From assembly GCA_007693555.1 (NCBI GenBank), contig REDJ01000071.1:57742-121741 (forward strand): 64,000 nt of DNA, read 5' to 3'. A program made the translations under genes and the position numbers. Source of the stretch: Bacteroidota bacterium (GTDB taxonomy: Bacteria > Bacteroidota > Bacteroidia > Bacteroidales > UBA7960). Below the pieces are notes generated by a model that did not search any database, was not told the origin of the DNA, and saw only the letters and a list, made by a program, of their open reading frames with translations. This document shows positions 35,657 through 45,949 of the stretch, one piece after another. Position 1 is the stretch's first letter; each line of letters opens with the position of its first letter.

Positions 35657-35706
35657 GTTAGTTTTTCAAGCATTATTATCGGAAAATATGATGTGATTTG
35701 TAAACT

Positions 35707-36990
35707 TTACATAACTTTTACAATGTAAAAATTCTTTTTACCCTTCTGAGCAAGTATATATTTATCATTTAAAAGTGCCGAACCATCCACAATGAATTGC
35801 TCATTCACTTTATTTTTATTTATGCTGATACTTCCTTCCTTCAAAGCCCTTCTGGCTTCGCCTTTTGAACTTAGAACCCGGGCTCCCAAAAAATCTATGA
35901 TATTAACACCTGTCTCCAGTTCACTTTTTGCTATTTCAAACATGGGTACACCTTCAAAAACATCCAGAAACACATCCTCGGGTAATTTTTTCAGTGCTTG
36001 GGTTGTACCTTTACCAAACAGGATTTCAGAAGCCTCAACGGCAGTATTGTAATTATCTTCGCCATGCACCCTGATGGTAATATCTTTTGCAAGTGTCTTT
36101 TGCAATAACCTTTGGTGAGGTTGCTGCCTGTGTTCTTCTATAATATGTTCTATTTCCTTTCGGGTAAGAAGAGTAAATATTTTGATGTACTTTTCAGAAT
36201 CTTCATCTGAGCAATTCAACCAAAACTGGTAAAACTGATAAGGTGAAGTATAATTGGGGTCAAGCCAGACATTTCCTTTCTCCGTTTTACCAAACTTTCC
36301 TCCATCAGCCTTTGTAATAAGCGGGCATGTAAGAGCAAATGCCTCCCCTCCTGTTTTGCGTCTGATAAGTTCAGTACCCGTAGTGATATTACCCCATTGA
36401 TCAGAACCTCCCATTTGCAGCTTGCAGTTTTGTGTCTGATACAGATGTAAAAAATCATACCCTTGTACCAATTGGTAAGTAAATTCGGTAAAAGATAGAC
36501 CCTCCCGGGCATCGCCGCCAATTCTCTTTTTAACAGAATCCTTGGCCATCATATAATTGACAGTAATATGTTTACCCACGTCTCTTATAAAATCGAGGAA
36601 AGTAAAGTCCTTCATCCAGTCGTAATTATTGACCATTTCTGCTTTATTGGGCACATCGCTCTCAAAATCCAGAAATTGTCTGAGCTGTTTTTTAATGGCT
36701 TCCTGGTTATGGCGCAGTGTTTCTTCATCGAGCAAATTACGTTCGGTATTTTTCATGGACGGGTCTCCAATCATACCTGTAGCACCTCCAACCAATACAA
36801 TTGGTTTATGCCCTGCAACCTGCAGGTGCTTTAGCATCATTACACTTACCAGGTGGCCTATATGCAATGAATCAGCTGTGGGATCAATACCTACGTAGGC
36901 TGCAGTAAGTTCCTTTAAAAGCTGCTCTTCGGTTCCCGGCATCATATCGTGTATCATGCCCCGCCAACTCAATTCTTCAACAAAGTTCAT
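35707..36990 (-). CDS. tyrS: Tyrosyl-tRNA synthetase
   Basis: A 427-residue class I synthetase charging tRNA-Tyr. HIGH is exact (HIGH, 43-46), the KMSKS-equivalent reads KFGKT (near 236), and the tyrosine-binding residues lie in [12 protein letters not shown] and [11 protein letters not shown]. The C-terminal S4-type RNA-binding domain (about 360-427) is intact. Single gene, with the inverted-repeat element just downstream. Confidence 0.97.
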   Translation of the reverse strand: MNFVEELSWRGMIHDMMPGTEEQLLKELTAAYVGIDPTADSLHIGHLVSVMMLKHLQVAGHKPIVLVGGATGMIGDPSMKNTERNLLDEETLRHNQEAIKKQLRQFLDFESDVPNKAEMVNNYDWMKDFTFLDFIRDVGKHITVNYMMAKDSVKKRIGGDAREGLSFTEFTYQLVQGYDFLHLYQTQNCKLQMGGSDQWGNITTGTELIRRKTGGEAFALTCPLITKADGGKFGKTEKGNVWLDPNYTSPYQFYQFWLNCSDEDSEKYIKIFTLLTRKEIEHIIEEHRQQPHQRLLQKTLAKDITIRVHGEDNYNTAVEASEILFGKGTTQALKKLPEDVFLDVFEGVPMFEIAKSELETGVNIIDFLGARVLSSKGEARRALKEGSISINKNKVNEQFIVDGSALLNDKYILAQKGKKNFYIVKVM

Positions 36991-37223
36991 AGTTCTCTGT
37001 TTATCTTTTCAGTTTGATGAATTATTAAAATTACAAAAAATAAATCCGACTTTAGAAACTGTAATTTATCTTATGTTTCCACAAAACAAGATTGATTTGT
37101 GTCAAAATTATTGCTGTTCGTTTGACAAAAACTTTCAAAATTACACACTATGATTATAATAACAGCAACTTTTATGTTTTATTTAATTTAGAGAGGAAAG
37201 CAAAAAATCATTAGGTTTGTCTT

Positions 37224-38237
37224 ATGATATTACTAACAGGAGGCACCGGTCTGGTTGGATCTCATTTATTATATGAGCTTACAGCCGCCGGTAAAAAGGT
37301 ACGAGCAATCAAACGCGAAGCCAGCCATACAGAAATTGTAGAAAAGATTTTTGCCTGGTATAACCCTGAAGGATACGCAGAGCAGTTTAAACTCATTGAC
37401 TGGGTTGAAGGCAATGTATCGGATATTTTCAGTCTTCGTGAAGCCTTGAAGGGTATCAGGCATGTTTATCATTGTGCTGCGGTGGTTTCTTTTGTGCCTT
37501 CTGAAAGGCCTCAGATGCTCAAAATAAACATTGAAGGGACTGCCAATCTGGTAAATGCCTGCCTGATGGAAAACGTTGAAAAGCTTTGTCATTGCAGCAG
37601 CATTGCCGCAGTAGGCCGGCCCGACAAAGGAACCTGGGTAGATGAATCTCTCATTTGGAAAACTTCGCGCAGAAACTCATATTACTCAATCAGTAAATTT
37701 GGCGCCGAACGTGAAGTGTGGAGAGGTTCTGAAGAGGGACTAAGTGTGGTAATTGTAAACCCTTCCGTAATTATTGGCCCGGGTGACCCCAATCGCTCAA
37801 GTGCAAGGTTGTTTACAACGGTTAAGGACGGATTAAGATTTTACAGTAGCGGTGCAACCGGATTTGTTGATGTGAGAGATGTAGCCAGGGCAATGAAAAT
37901 TCTCACCGAGTCGGAAATTGAAAATGAAAGGTATATTCTGAACAGTGAGAATATGAGTTACAAGAAGCTGTTTGAAATATTTGCCCATCATGCCCGTGTT
38001 AAGCCACCTTTTTTTAAGGCCGGAAAGGCATTAAGTGAAATTGCATGGCGTATGGAAAAAGTCAGAAGCCTCGTTACAGGAAGCAATCCGCTAATAACCA
38101 AAGAAACTGCAAAAAGCGCCAATAGCCGGTATCAGTTTTCCAATGAAAAAGTAACCGGAGAACTGGGCATGAAATTCTATACCATAGAAGAAGCTGCAGC
38201 CAATACTGCCGGCTTTTTTGAAAAATTTACGATTTAA
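37224..38237 (+). CDS. NAD(P)-dependent epimerase/dehydratase-like SDR protein
   Basis: A 337-residue extended short-chain dehydrogenase: nucleotide-binding TGGTGLVG (5-12), the conserved HCAAVVSF segment, and the active-site Y154xxxK158 (SYYSISK). A catalytic Ser is present near 126 (CSSIAAVG). The substrate-binding C-terminal half is divergent and the family covers NDP-sugar epimerases and dihydroflavonol-4-reductase-like enzymes; the latter subgroup (NAD-dependent epimerase of DFR type) seems closer by overall layout, but the substrate is unknown. Convergent with lnt, 4 bp apart. Confidence 0.9.
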   Translation: MILLTGGTGLVGSHLLYELTAAGKKVRAIKREASHTEIVEKIFAWYNPEGYAEQFKLIDWVEGNVSDIFSLREALKGIRHVYHCAAVVSFVPSERPQMLKINIEGTANLVNACLMENVEKLCHCSSIAAVGRPDKGTWVDESLIWKTSRRNSYYSISKFGAEREVWRGSEEGLSVVIVNPSVIIGPGDPNRSSARLFTTVKDGLRFYSSGATGFVDVRDVARAMKILTESEIENERYILNSENMSYKKLFEIFAHHARVKPPFFKAGKALSEIAWRMEKVRSLVTGSNPLITKETAKSANSRYQFSNEKVTGELGMKFYTIEEAAANTAGFFEKFTI

Positions 38238-38241
38238 TTCC

Positions 38242-39966
38242 TCATGGCTTCGCTAACCCTCCCCTTTTTCTGATTATACCTTGTGAAATCATATAAAAAA
38301 CAAGGAGAATCATTAAAAATACTGCAAGGCGCCCGAGGTAGTCGCCATTTCTTACATAAAAGGTTAGTTTATCATTTTTGGGGATTTGTTGTTTAATGAC
38401 TGTCTCTTCCCACCATGGAGTCTGCTGGTAAAACTGCCCTCTGGGATCAATAAAACCGGAAATGCCGGTTTTGGCAGCCCGGGCAACACTTCTTCTTGTT
38501 TCAATGGCCCTCAATCGTGCATATTGATTATGTTGTTTGTAGCCGGGAGTATCTCTCCACCAGCCATCATTTGTAATGACAAAAATCAGTTCTGCACCGT
38601 TTTTGATGTAATCGTTCAAATACTCACCATAGATTGACTCATAACAGATAACCGGGGCAACCTTTGTTCCGTCTATTCCGGTAAAAACTCCTCTTTCTTC
38701 CTGAACCCCCATACTGCCTGCAGTGCCGCCAAAGTATTCCACAACACGCCCAAGTGCTCTCATGTATTGAAAAAATGGCATTCGCTCAATACCGGGTACA
38801 AGTTTGGATTTGAAATACTTGTCGGTATTTTCATGAGAATCAACCATTAAGGCGGCATTATAGGCATCATAATATTGACCGCTATCGCCAAACCTTCGGG
38901 CAGTAGAGGATTTTTCTGAATAATCTGCATAGAGCTGATACATCATTACTCCTGTTACCCAGGTGAGTGAATCGTAACTTTTTGCGTGTTGAGAAACAGC
39001 ATTAAAACCATAATGGGCGTCCTTATTATGTAACCATAGGTTCCCCGGCAAAGCCGCCTCAGGTGCCACCACAAAACGTGTATTAGATGTAACTTCTGAT
39101 TGGGCCAGATTTATAATATCATCCACCCATCTGCGTGCTTCTTCAGGAGAAGAAGGTCTTAAATAGGGGTCTCTGCCCGGCTGTACAACTACTACCTCAA
39201 CCTTCTCATCAGGCATTTCATATCGGCTCCAGATTATTAAAGATATTACAGGTGGAATGATAAGAAACAAAAGTGTGACAAAACCTAAAATAGCACGGTT
39301 TTTAATCAACTGATACTGCGCCAGATTTTTCAAATAGGTTTCAACCTGAGCTTTCTGCTTCTCATTATCCGTATCAATATGCCTGCTGATTTTAATAGTT
39401 TCAAGGGGTGTTTGCCATATTTTATAAAGTGAGAAAAAACAAAGATTCAGGATTAAAATCCATGCAGTACCACCCAATGTTCCTGTGTATTCATACCATT
39501 GAATCCAGCGAGGTATGGTAGCAAATACATTACCCAGATTCAGCCAGCTCCAGCTCAAATCCCAGTCAAGGTGCAAGAACTCAAAGCTCAACCAGAAAAT
39601 CAGCAATGAAAGACTGCTTTGCCTTCCGGGCAACAAACGTTTTGCAGCATGCATGAGTGCAAAAGGAATGGCCATAAAAAAGGAGTTCAAAAACACCGCC
39701 ATCAATACACCGGGCAAAGAAGCAAATACAATCCACCAGGTTGTGAGACCATTAAATACAGCAAAGCATAACCATGCATAAAGCAATACGCTGTAGCGGT
39801 TATACTTAATCCTGTTGTTGAATATGTGATCTTCAGCCAGAAGCAATGGAACCAGTGCTATAAATGCGAGAAGGGGTATACCTCTTGCCGGCCAGCTAAG
39901 TGAAAGCAATACACCACTTAATATTGATAAAATGAGGATAAAATGTCTTCGCGTGAAATTTAGCAT
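38242..39966 (-). CDS. lnt: Apolipoprotein N-acyltransferase
   Basis: Lnt adds the third acyl chain to the N-terminal Cys of lipoproteins at the periplasmic face of the inner membrane. The 574-residue product has an N-terminal membrane part (about 10-245), a nitrilase-fold periplasmic domain with the catalytic triad E303 (VAPEAALPG), K388 (KSKLVPG) and C441 (PVICYES), and a final TM helix (about 540-565). It is about 60 residues longer than E. coli Lnt, mainly through a charged insert (about 183-222) between helices, seen in other Bacteroidota. Relevant to the many lipoproteins of the window. Confidence 0.95.
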   Translation of the reverse strand: MLNFTRRHFILILSILSGVLLSLSWPARGIPLLAFIALVPLLLAEDHIFNNRIKYNRYSVLLYAWLCFAVFNGLTTWWIVFASLPGVLMAVFLNSFFMAIPFALMHAAKRLLPGRQSSLSLLIFWLSFEFLHLDWDLSWSWLNLGNVFATIPRWIQWYEYTGTLGGTAWILILNLCFFSLYKIWQTPLETIKISRHIDTDNEKQKAQVETYLKNLAQYQLIKNRAILGFVTLLFLIIPPVISLIIWSRYEMPDEKVEVVVVQPGRDPYLRPSSPEEARRWVDDIINLAQSEVTSNTRFVVAPEAALPGNLWLHNKDAHYGFNAVSQHAKSYDSLTWVTGVMMYQLYADYSEKSSTARRFGDSGQYYDAYNAALMVDSHENTDKYFKSKLVPGIERMPFFQYMRALGRVVEYFGGTAGSMGVQEERGVFTGIDGTKVAPVICYESIYGEYLNDYIKNGAELIFVITNDGWWRDTPGYKQHNQYARLRAIETRRSVARAAKTGISGFIDPRGQFYQQTPWWEETVIKQQIPKNDKLTFYVRNGDYLGRLAVFLMILLVFYMISQGIIRKRGGLAKP

Positions 39967-40176
39967 GATTTGTAAAGGTCAAATATTAATAAACCTATAA
40001 AATTAATGACGATTGGAATCCTTCTGAAACATGGCAAAAGTAAGTAATTTCAGGCAATAAATGTTTTAGCAAAGTTTAATTCCTGTCATGCGTTTAAAAT
40101 CTAGTTTAAAACAATATTTTTAGCTATATTTACGCGCTCAAATTGCTACTCATAATTTAATCAACACAAACAAGTT

Positions 40177-40785
40177 ATGGCCAAAAGTAAAAATACCGAA
40201 CAAAAAATATTTGATGCTGCTACTGAACTTTTCATGGAAAAAGGAGTAGACCGCACAAGTGTAAGAGATATTGCCTCAAAAGCAGGCATTAACCTGGCTC
40301 TTATGAACTATTACTTCCGCAGTAAGGAGAATCTTTTTGATACGATCTTCACCAACCTGGTAACCGAAAACACCAGGGAACTGCTAAAGATATTAAACTC
40401 CGACATGGGGCTTGAAGAAAAAATCCGCAGTTACGTAAATGCTTATATTGATATGCTAACGGCCAATCCTCTTCTGGTACCTTTTTTTATGGCAATAATA
40501 CACAGAAGCCAGGAAAAAATTACGCAGATGAAAGTTATAAGCAATCTTTATGGGACGGAAAAATTCAGTCAGCAAATTGTTGATGAAGGGAAAAAAGGAA
40601 CGATACGCCGAACAGACCCTTCGCACTTTTTCGTTGATATGATAAGCATGATTACCTTTCCTTTTGCCATCCGCCCATTAATCATGGACCGGAATGAAAT
40701 GAGCGAAGAGGAGTTTAATGAATTTATCCAGGAGCGCAAAGAGCATGTAACTGAGGTATTGCTTAAATGCATGATGCCCTGCTGA
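40177..40785 (+). CDS. TetR/AcrR-family transcriptional regulator
   Basis: A 202-residue regulator with an N-terminal TetR helix-turn-helix (about 10-55: DAATELFMEKGVDRTSVRDIASKAG, then NLALMNYYFRSKENLF) and a helical ligand-binding C-terminal domain. No efflux pump or obvious target is adjacent; the convergent downstream neighbour is the P5C dehydrogenase gene. It is followed by a good terminator, so it is probably expressed alone. Confidence 0.93.
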   Translation: MAKSKNTEQKIFDAATELFMEKGVDRTSVRDIASKAGINLALMNYYFRSKENLFDTIFTNLVTENTRELLKILNSDMGLEEKIRSYVNAYIDMLTANPLLVPFFMAIIHRSQEKITQMKVISNLYGTEKFSQQIVDEGKKGTIRRTDPSHFFVDMISMITFPFAIRPLIMDRNEMSEEEFNEFIQERKEHVTEVLLKCMMPC

Positions 40786-40803
40786 TAAGGAGGTAGTTAA
40801 AAA

Positions 40804-40851
40804 AAAAGTCCCTGACTTTCTCTTTTGAATTGAGAGTAATCAGGGACTTTT
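40804..40851. terminator. Hairpin terminator between tetR and the P5C dehydrogenase gene
   Basis: A 12-bp perfect stem (40804-40815 with 40840-40851) with A and T runs on either side and a 24-base loop that contains a small TCTC/GAGA helix. It can serve both convergent genes. Confidence 0.8.
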
Positions 40852-40884
40852 TATTGGTGCCAATTGCTGTTCTTACTTTTTTTC

Positions 40885-42528
40885 TCAGCAACCGCATTTC
40901 TTTTCATGCATAAACGGATATCTGAAGTCTGTAGGAGGCAGGAACGTTTCCTTAATGGTTCTTGGTGATATCCAGCGTAAAAGGTTCAGATGACTTCCTG
41001 CTTTGTCATTGGTTCCTGATTGGCGGGAACCGCCAAAGGGTTGCTGACCCACAACTGCTCCGGTAGGTTTGTCATTCATATAAAAATTACCTGCTGCATA
41101 GCGGAGTACCTGGCAAGCTTTTACAGTTGCATAACGATCCTGTGAAAAGATTGAACCAGTGAGCCCGTATGGAGATGTGTTGTTACACAACTCGAGAGTT
41201 TGCTCAAATTCCTCGTCTTTATAAACATATACTGTGAGGACAGGTCCGAAAATTTCCTCTTCCATTGTAATGAAATGAGGGTTGGTGGTTTGAATAACCG
41301 TGGGGTCAATAAAATAACCCACAGAATTATCAAAGGTACCTCCGGCAATAATCTCCGCCTCCGATGACTGTTTTGCCTTTTCTATATACCCGGTAATACT
41401 TTTAAAAGCTTTTTTATCTATCACTGCATTTACAAAGTTGCAGAAATCTCTTACATCTCCTTTCTTAATCAAACGGATATTCTTTTCTATTTTCTTTTTT
41501 AATTCGGGCCACATTGATTCGGGAATATAAGCACGTGAAGCAGCAGAACATTTTTGCCCCTGAAATTCAAAAGCACCACGAACCAAGGCCGTTGCAACCT
41601 CGTCAATACGAGCCGAATGATGCACAAATACAAAATCTTTTCCTCCTGTTTCACCAACTACACGTGGATATGAACGATAATTTTCCAGATTGTTGGCTAC
41701 ACCTTTCCAAAGTTGATTAAATGTTCCATTGCTACCCGTGAAATGAATACCTGCCAAATCTTTATGGTTAAGGACCATATTGCCGATTTTTGACCCCGGA
41801 CCCGGAATAAAATTGATAACGCCATCGGGTAATCCTGCCTCTTTGTATATCTGCATAAGATAATAATTTGACAAAAGTGCTGTAGTTGCAGGTTTCCAAA
41901 CAACAGTATTTCCCAGGATAACCGGAGCAAGCCCAAGATTGGAAGCAATAGCAGTAAAGTTGAAAGGTGTAATAGCAAAAACAAACCCTTCAAGCGGTCT
42001 GTATTCCAATCTGTTCAAATTACCTATTTCGCTATGAGGCTGATCATTATAAATTTCAGAAACATAATGTGCATTGAAACGAACAAAGTCGATGGTTTCG
42101 CAAACAGCATCTATTTCAGCCTGATATGCATTCTTTCCCTGCCCTACCATGGTAGCTGCATTGATCAAATACCGGTATTTTTTACTGATAAGCTCGGCAA
42201 TTTTTAAAATAATGGAGACCCTTTCAACCCATGACATCACAGACCATTGCTTATGAGCTTCAAGTGAAGACTCAATGGCCATTTGTATTTCCTTTTCTCC
42301 GGCCTGATGATACCTTGCGATAACATTTTTGTGATTATGAGGAGAAACTACATCTCCCATATTTCCTGTTTTAACTTCCTTACCACCAATAATGAGCGGT
42401 ATTTCAACCTGCAAATTGCTTTGTCTTTCCAGTTCTTTTTCAAGAGCCAGTCTTTCCGGAGTACCTTCGGTATAAGTATATACAGGCTCATTATCCGGGC
42501 GTTCAAAAAAGAATTGAGCGTTGTTCAT
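40885..42528 (-). CDS. pruA: L-glutamate gamma-semialdehyde (1-pyrroline-5-carboxylate) dehydrogenase
   Basis: A 547-residue aldehyde dehydrogenase oxidising glutamate-gamma-semialdehyde to glutamate with NAD+, the second step of proline catabolism. The catalytic Cys327 (FQGQKCSAAS) and general base E293 (GETGGK) are present, as are the Rossmann segment IHFTGSNGT and the N-terminal LIIGGKEV. Length and sequence match the monofunctional P5CDH type of Bacteroidota rather than the fused PutA. Proline dehydrogenase is not in the window. It is the only gene of its strand locally. Confidence 0.94.
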   Translation of the reverse strand: MNNAQFFFERPDNEPVYTYTEGTPERLALEKELERQSNLQVEIPLIIGGKEVKTGNMGDVVSPHNHKNVIARYHQAGEKEIQMAIESSLEAHKQWSVMSWVERVSIILKIAELISKKYRYLINAATMVGQGKNAYQAEIDAVCETIDFVRFNAHYVSEIYNDQPHSEIGNLNRLEYRPLEGFVFAITPFNFTAIASNLGLAPVILGNTVVWKPATTALLSNYYLMQIYKEAGLPDGVINFIPGPGSKIGNMVLNHKDLAGIHFTGSNGTFNQLWKGVANNLENYRSYPRVVGETGGKDFVFVHHSARIDEVATALVRGAFEFQGQKCSAASRAYIPESMWPELKKKIEKNIRLIKKGDVRDFCNFVNAVIDKKAFKSITGYIEKAKQSSEAEIIAGGTFDNSVGYFIDPTVIQTTNPHFITMEEEIFGPVLTVYVYKDEEFEQTLELCNNTSPYGLTGSIFSQDRYATVKACQVLRYAAGNFYMNDKPTGAVVGQQPFGGSRQSGTNDKAGSHLNLLRWISPRTIKETFLPPTDFRYPFMHEKKCGC

Positions 42529-42693
42529 GTTTTGATAAACTTTTTAAAGGTTAGAATGAATAAGATAAATTGTTTTCCTGATTAACAAAATATAACAAGG
42601 TGGCAAACCAAAAGTTTAGCCATTTTATCAAATTTGAAAAATAAAAATAACAAGTAGAATATTACCGGAAATAAAGGCTAATGAAGAATACAG

Positions 42694-43254
42694 TTATAAT
42701 CTCACATCCAGCCCTATACGCAATATTGGGTTTTGGTAGTATACAACACTTTCTGAATTGAAATTATATAGAACCATCAAATTAAGAAATGCCCTGGGGC
42801 TCAGGGGAGCTCTATAGCCTCCACCGGCAAAAAAGTTATGCTCCCAAAACCTGTCTTCGTTTGTCGAATCCAACGAAAAACCCATCTGCGAATCAAGGTT
42901 AAGAGCCTCATATTCTATGTGTCCAAAAAACTGTGGAGTAATGCTGTAGCGGGCAAAAGCACTTCCTCCGAAGATATTTGTTGAAGAGGAAAATTCAGGA
43001 CTAATACCCCAACCCCTGTCGCGATAATATTGATAGGTTCCACCTAAACCCATAGTCAGCCTGTTTGTAAAACGATAAGCAATTGTCGGGGAAACAACAA
43101 TTGCTGTTACAGTACCAATCTGCAAACCTATATATCCACCTACAAAAATTCTTTCTCTTGTTGGCAAATCACGAACATCTTCCTCATCAGCAAAAACATT
43201 ATAAGGAGAAATAATGAGAACAAAAAGGCTGAGTAACATGAAAAGCTTTTTCAT
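42694..43254 (-). CDS. Outer-membrane beta-barrel protein, uncharacterised
   Basis: A 186-residue exported protein: signal peptide (about 1-22, ending NVFA) and then an eight-strand-like alternating pattern (YIGLQIGTVTAIVVSPTIAYRF, LTMGLGGTYQYY, FFGHIEYEALNL, RIGLDVRL) ending in a short strand typical of small barrels. I do not recognise a named family. An acidic segment EEDVRDLP directly follows the signal peptide. Confidence 0.7.
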   Translation of the reverse strand: MKKLFMLLSLFVLIISPYNVFADEEDVRDLPTRERIFVGGYIGLQIGTVTAIVVSPTIAYRFTNRLTMGLGGTYQYYRDRGWGISPEFSSSTNIFGGSAFARYSITPQFFGHIEYEALNLDSQMGFSLDSTNEDRFWEHNFFAGGGYRAPLSPRAFLNLMVLYNFNSESVVYYQNPILRIGLDVRL

Positions 43255-43425
43255 TTTTATCTGTTTTAATACATTCTAAACTTACAAACTGAAATATACT
43301 TCATTTGTTTTATATTTCAGATAAATTAAGGAATTAAACATCTATCTGAAATCCAAACGAATGGATTAAACGAATTTAGCATCAAATTTAAAAAAGATAA
43401 GAAAGGTATTAGGTTCCCGGGCTCA

Positions 43426-44283
43426 TTATTTTTTCACATAAAGCCCTTTCATATAACGTGATTCAAATTTACTTCCCACAGGCAAATATGCTATATTTTC
43501 GTGCACCCCAATCAATAGAATACCATCTTTAAAAAGGCTTTCATGAAGAAGCGAAATTACCTTATTCTGCAGTTCTGTATTGAAATATATAATTACGTTT
43601 CGACAAAAGATTATATCAAATTTGTAAAAAACACTATCCTCGGTAAGGTTATGATACTTGAAAGTTACCTTATCGCGAAGGAATTTTTTTATTCTGAATG
43701 ATTTACTTAGCTCATCCTGCTCAAAATATTTATCATAAGGTACATCAAATTTTTCATCGTAATTAAGAGGATTAATCTTTACAACTTTATCAAAATTTTG
43801 AAAGTAATTATTGTTAAATCTATGATTAAATACTCCGTTTCTTGCTTTATGAAGTATTTCTGTATTGATATCTGTGGCAAAAACCTTCGCTTTTTCAAGA
43901 AGGTTCATTTCATTGAGGAGAATCAGCATAGAAAAAACTTCTTCACCGCTTGAGCATCCTGCATGCCATATATTTATTCCGCTTTTGTCTTTGAGGGCGG
44001 GTAAAACGTTTCTTCTCAGGTTAAGCCAAACATCTGCATCACGAAAAAGCTCAGTAGTATTGACCGTAATATCATTAATACATTTACGAAAATAGATACT
44101 GTCATTACGGGTTTTTTCCAGAAGTTCATCAATGCCTGATAGATTATGGCTTACCAGCAAATATTCTATCCGCCTTTTGAAAGACATTTCGGCATAGTTC
44201 TCAAAGCTAAAATTACGGGACTTTTTAAATTCCCTGACTACTTTACGAACATCATCCGTGCTGATTTCAACTTTTATTGCCAT
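43426..44283 (-). CDS. CheR-family protein-glutamate O-methyltransferase
   Basis: A 285-residue protein with the CheR N-terminal helical domain (about 8-60) and the SAM-binding domain, including the NTTELFRD segment (about 75-82), the SAM motif WHAGCSSGEE (106-115) and DIIFCRNVIIYF. CheR methylates chemoreceptors, but no chemotaxis cluster (CheA, CheB, MCP) is visible, so the substrate is uncertain; solitary CheR homologues in gliding or non-motile Bacteroidota have various partners. Single gene. Confidence 0.92.
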   Translation of the reverse strand: MAIKVEISTDDVRKVVREFKKSRNFSFENYAEMSFKRRIEYLLVSHNLSGIDELLEKTRNDSIYFRKCINDITVNTTELFRDADVWLNLRRNVLPALKDKSGINIWHAGCSSGEEVFSMLILLNEMNLLEKAKVFATDINTEILHKARNGVFNHRFNNNYFQNFDKVVKINPLNYDEKFDVPYDKYFEQDELSKSFRIKKFLRDKVTFKYHNLTEDSVFYKFDIIFCRNVIIYFNTELQNKVISLLHESLFKDGILLIGVHENIAYLPVGSKFESRYMKGLYVKK

Positions 44284-44542
44284 CCGAATAACCCGGTATT
44301 TGTCTGTTCTTTTATTATTTTCCGGTATTTTTTAAACCTGCGCAATGTAGGAAATATAAGGTTTTTAAATGTATGTCTTTTACGGATTTTTTCTTTTTTT
44401 GCCCGAAAGGTAAAAGTTAGAGGGTAACCTTGAATGAATTCCGATTAAACCCTTATTTTGGGAATTCTTCATTAAAAAGGGAAAATGATTTTTTGAAAAA
44501 ATTATAAGAAAAGACCAATAGCAGTGAACCTTTCTGATGGCT

Positions 44543-45874
44543 TTAGATATCCATAAACCTGGCTTGCAGTTTTAAGGCCTGAGCCATAGATTCAGCTTTG
44601 AGCAAACACTCCTGATATTCTTTCAGCGGATCTGACTCTGCCGTAATTGCACTGCCGGCCATAAAACTTAAATAATTTTCACTTTGGTTATAAAGTATGC
44701 TTCTGATGATAACGTTAAAATCAAAATTTCTGTCGGGAGAAAAATATCCCACTGCACCTGAATAAAGACCTCTCCTGGTATTTTCATACTTCTCCATCAA
44801 TTCCATAGCCCTGATTTTTGGAGCGCCTGTCATACTTCCCATCGGGAATGCAAACTTTATTGCGTCAGTAAAATGAACATTCTTTTTTAATAAAGATGTA
44901 ACTGTGGAAATCATCTGGTGCACTTTAGGGTATGTATAAATACCGAATAATTCCTCCACCTTTACACTACCTTTTTCTGCTGTATGAGACAGATCATTTC
45001 TCACCAGGTCAACAATCATTACATTTTCGCTTCTCTCCTTGGGATCATTTACAAGATGATTTTTTAATACCAGGTCTTCCTCCGGTGTATTGCCCCTGCG
45101 AATGGTACCTTTGATAGGTTGAGATATGAGTTTCCTTTCTCTTTTTGCCAAAAACCTTTCAGGTGATGATGAAATCAGATATTTATCATTCAACCTGTAG
45201 AAACATGAAAAGGGTGATGGATTTTGTGCATTTAAACTCAGATACACTTCCAACGGATCAACTTCAATATTTTGACTGTAAAACTCAATACAGAAGTTTG
45301 CTTCATAAATATCACCCAGTTGTATGTGTTTTTTTATTTTTTGTACCGTTTCCAGATACCGGGTTTTTGAAACTCTGTGTTTTACCTTCGGAACCTTTAC
45401 TTTGTTCTTTCCCGTGTATATTGAGGTTTCCAGAATCTCTTCCCGGATTTTATCATGTTGTTTTGATAAGGAATCATCTGAAATCAATCCTATTTTTATC
45501 TCATCATTGGTAAAAATGATCAAAATTTCAGGCACAAAAAAATGCATCAAAGGCATTTTTATACCATCGGGGTTGTGTGATTGCAAATTTTCCAGTTGAT
45601 TTTTCAAATCATATGAAAAAAACCCAAACAGCCAATCATGATTATCTTCAGTAAAACTTTTAAGTTTTTCAAAAGCAGACTCTTCCCCGGCAGGGATCAT
45701 CTGTTTGTGAACACCTGCTGCAAGAATTGTGCTTTGTTCTGAATAAGGATCTAAAGTGTGGTTATTTGAATTAAGATAACAAAGACAGGAAAAACGATTA
45801 TACGCCCAGGTTAATACCTGAGAATGCATATTTTTTTGTGAAAAGAGAGAAAAGCTTTTAAATAATCGCTTCAT
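44543..45874 (-). CDS. pabB: Aminodeoxychorismate synthase component I (PabB-type chorismate-binding enzyme)
   Basis: A 443-residue chorismate-utilising enzyme. PIKGT (253-257) with Lys255 is the signature that distinguishes aminodeoxychorismate synthase (covalent Lys intermediate) from anthranilate synthase, which has Ala there. The conserved block MTGAPKIRAMELMEKYE (about 347-363) is present. It makes 4-amino-4-deoxychorismate for folate synthesis and needs a glutaminase partner (PabA), not visible here. Downstream of korAB across a hairpin. Confidence 0.91.
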   Translation of the reverse strand: MKRLFKSFSLFSQKNMHSQVLTWAYNRFSCLCYLNSNNHTLDPYSEQSTILAAGVHKQMIPAGEESAFEKLKSFTEDNHDWLFGFFSYDLKNQLENLQSHNPDGIKMPLMHFFVPEILIIFTNDEIKIGLISDDSLSKQHDKIREEILETSIYTGKNKVKVPKVKHRVSKTRYLETVQKIKKHIQLGDIYEANFCIEFYSQNIEVDPLEVYLSLNAQNPSPFSCFYRLNDKYLISSSPERFLAKRERKLISQPIKGTIRRGNTPEEDLVLKNHLVNDPKERSENVMIVDLVRNDLSHTAEKGSVKVEELFGIYTYPKVHQMISTVTSLLKKNVHFTDAIKFAFPMGSMTGAPKIRAMELMEKYENTRRGLYSGAVGYFSPDRNFDFNVIIRSILYNQSENYLSFMAGSAITAESDPLKEYQECLLKAESMAQALKLQARFMDI

Positions 45875-45897
45875 CCTTTTTTTTATAAAAACAAGCC

Positions 45898-45922
45898 GAC
45901 CCGGTAAATAACAAACCGGGCC
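45898..45922 (-). terminator. Candidate terminator after korB
   Basis: On the minus strand a CCCGGT/ACCGGG stem with a T/A-rich loop is followed by CGGCTTGTTTTT. It separates korB from pabB and may partly uncouple them. Confidence 0.55.
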
Positions 45923-45949
45923 GTGTGAAGATTCAGGATAGCAGATCAG

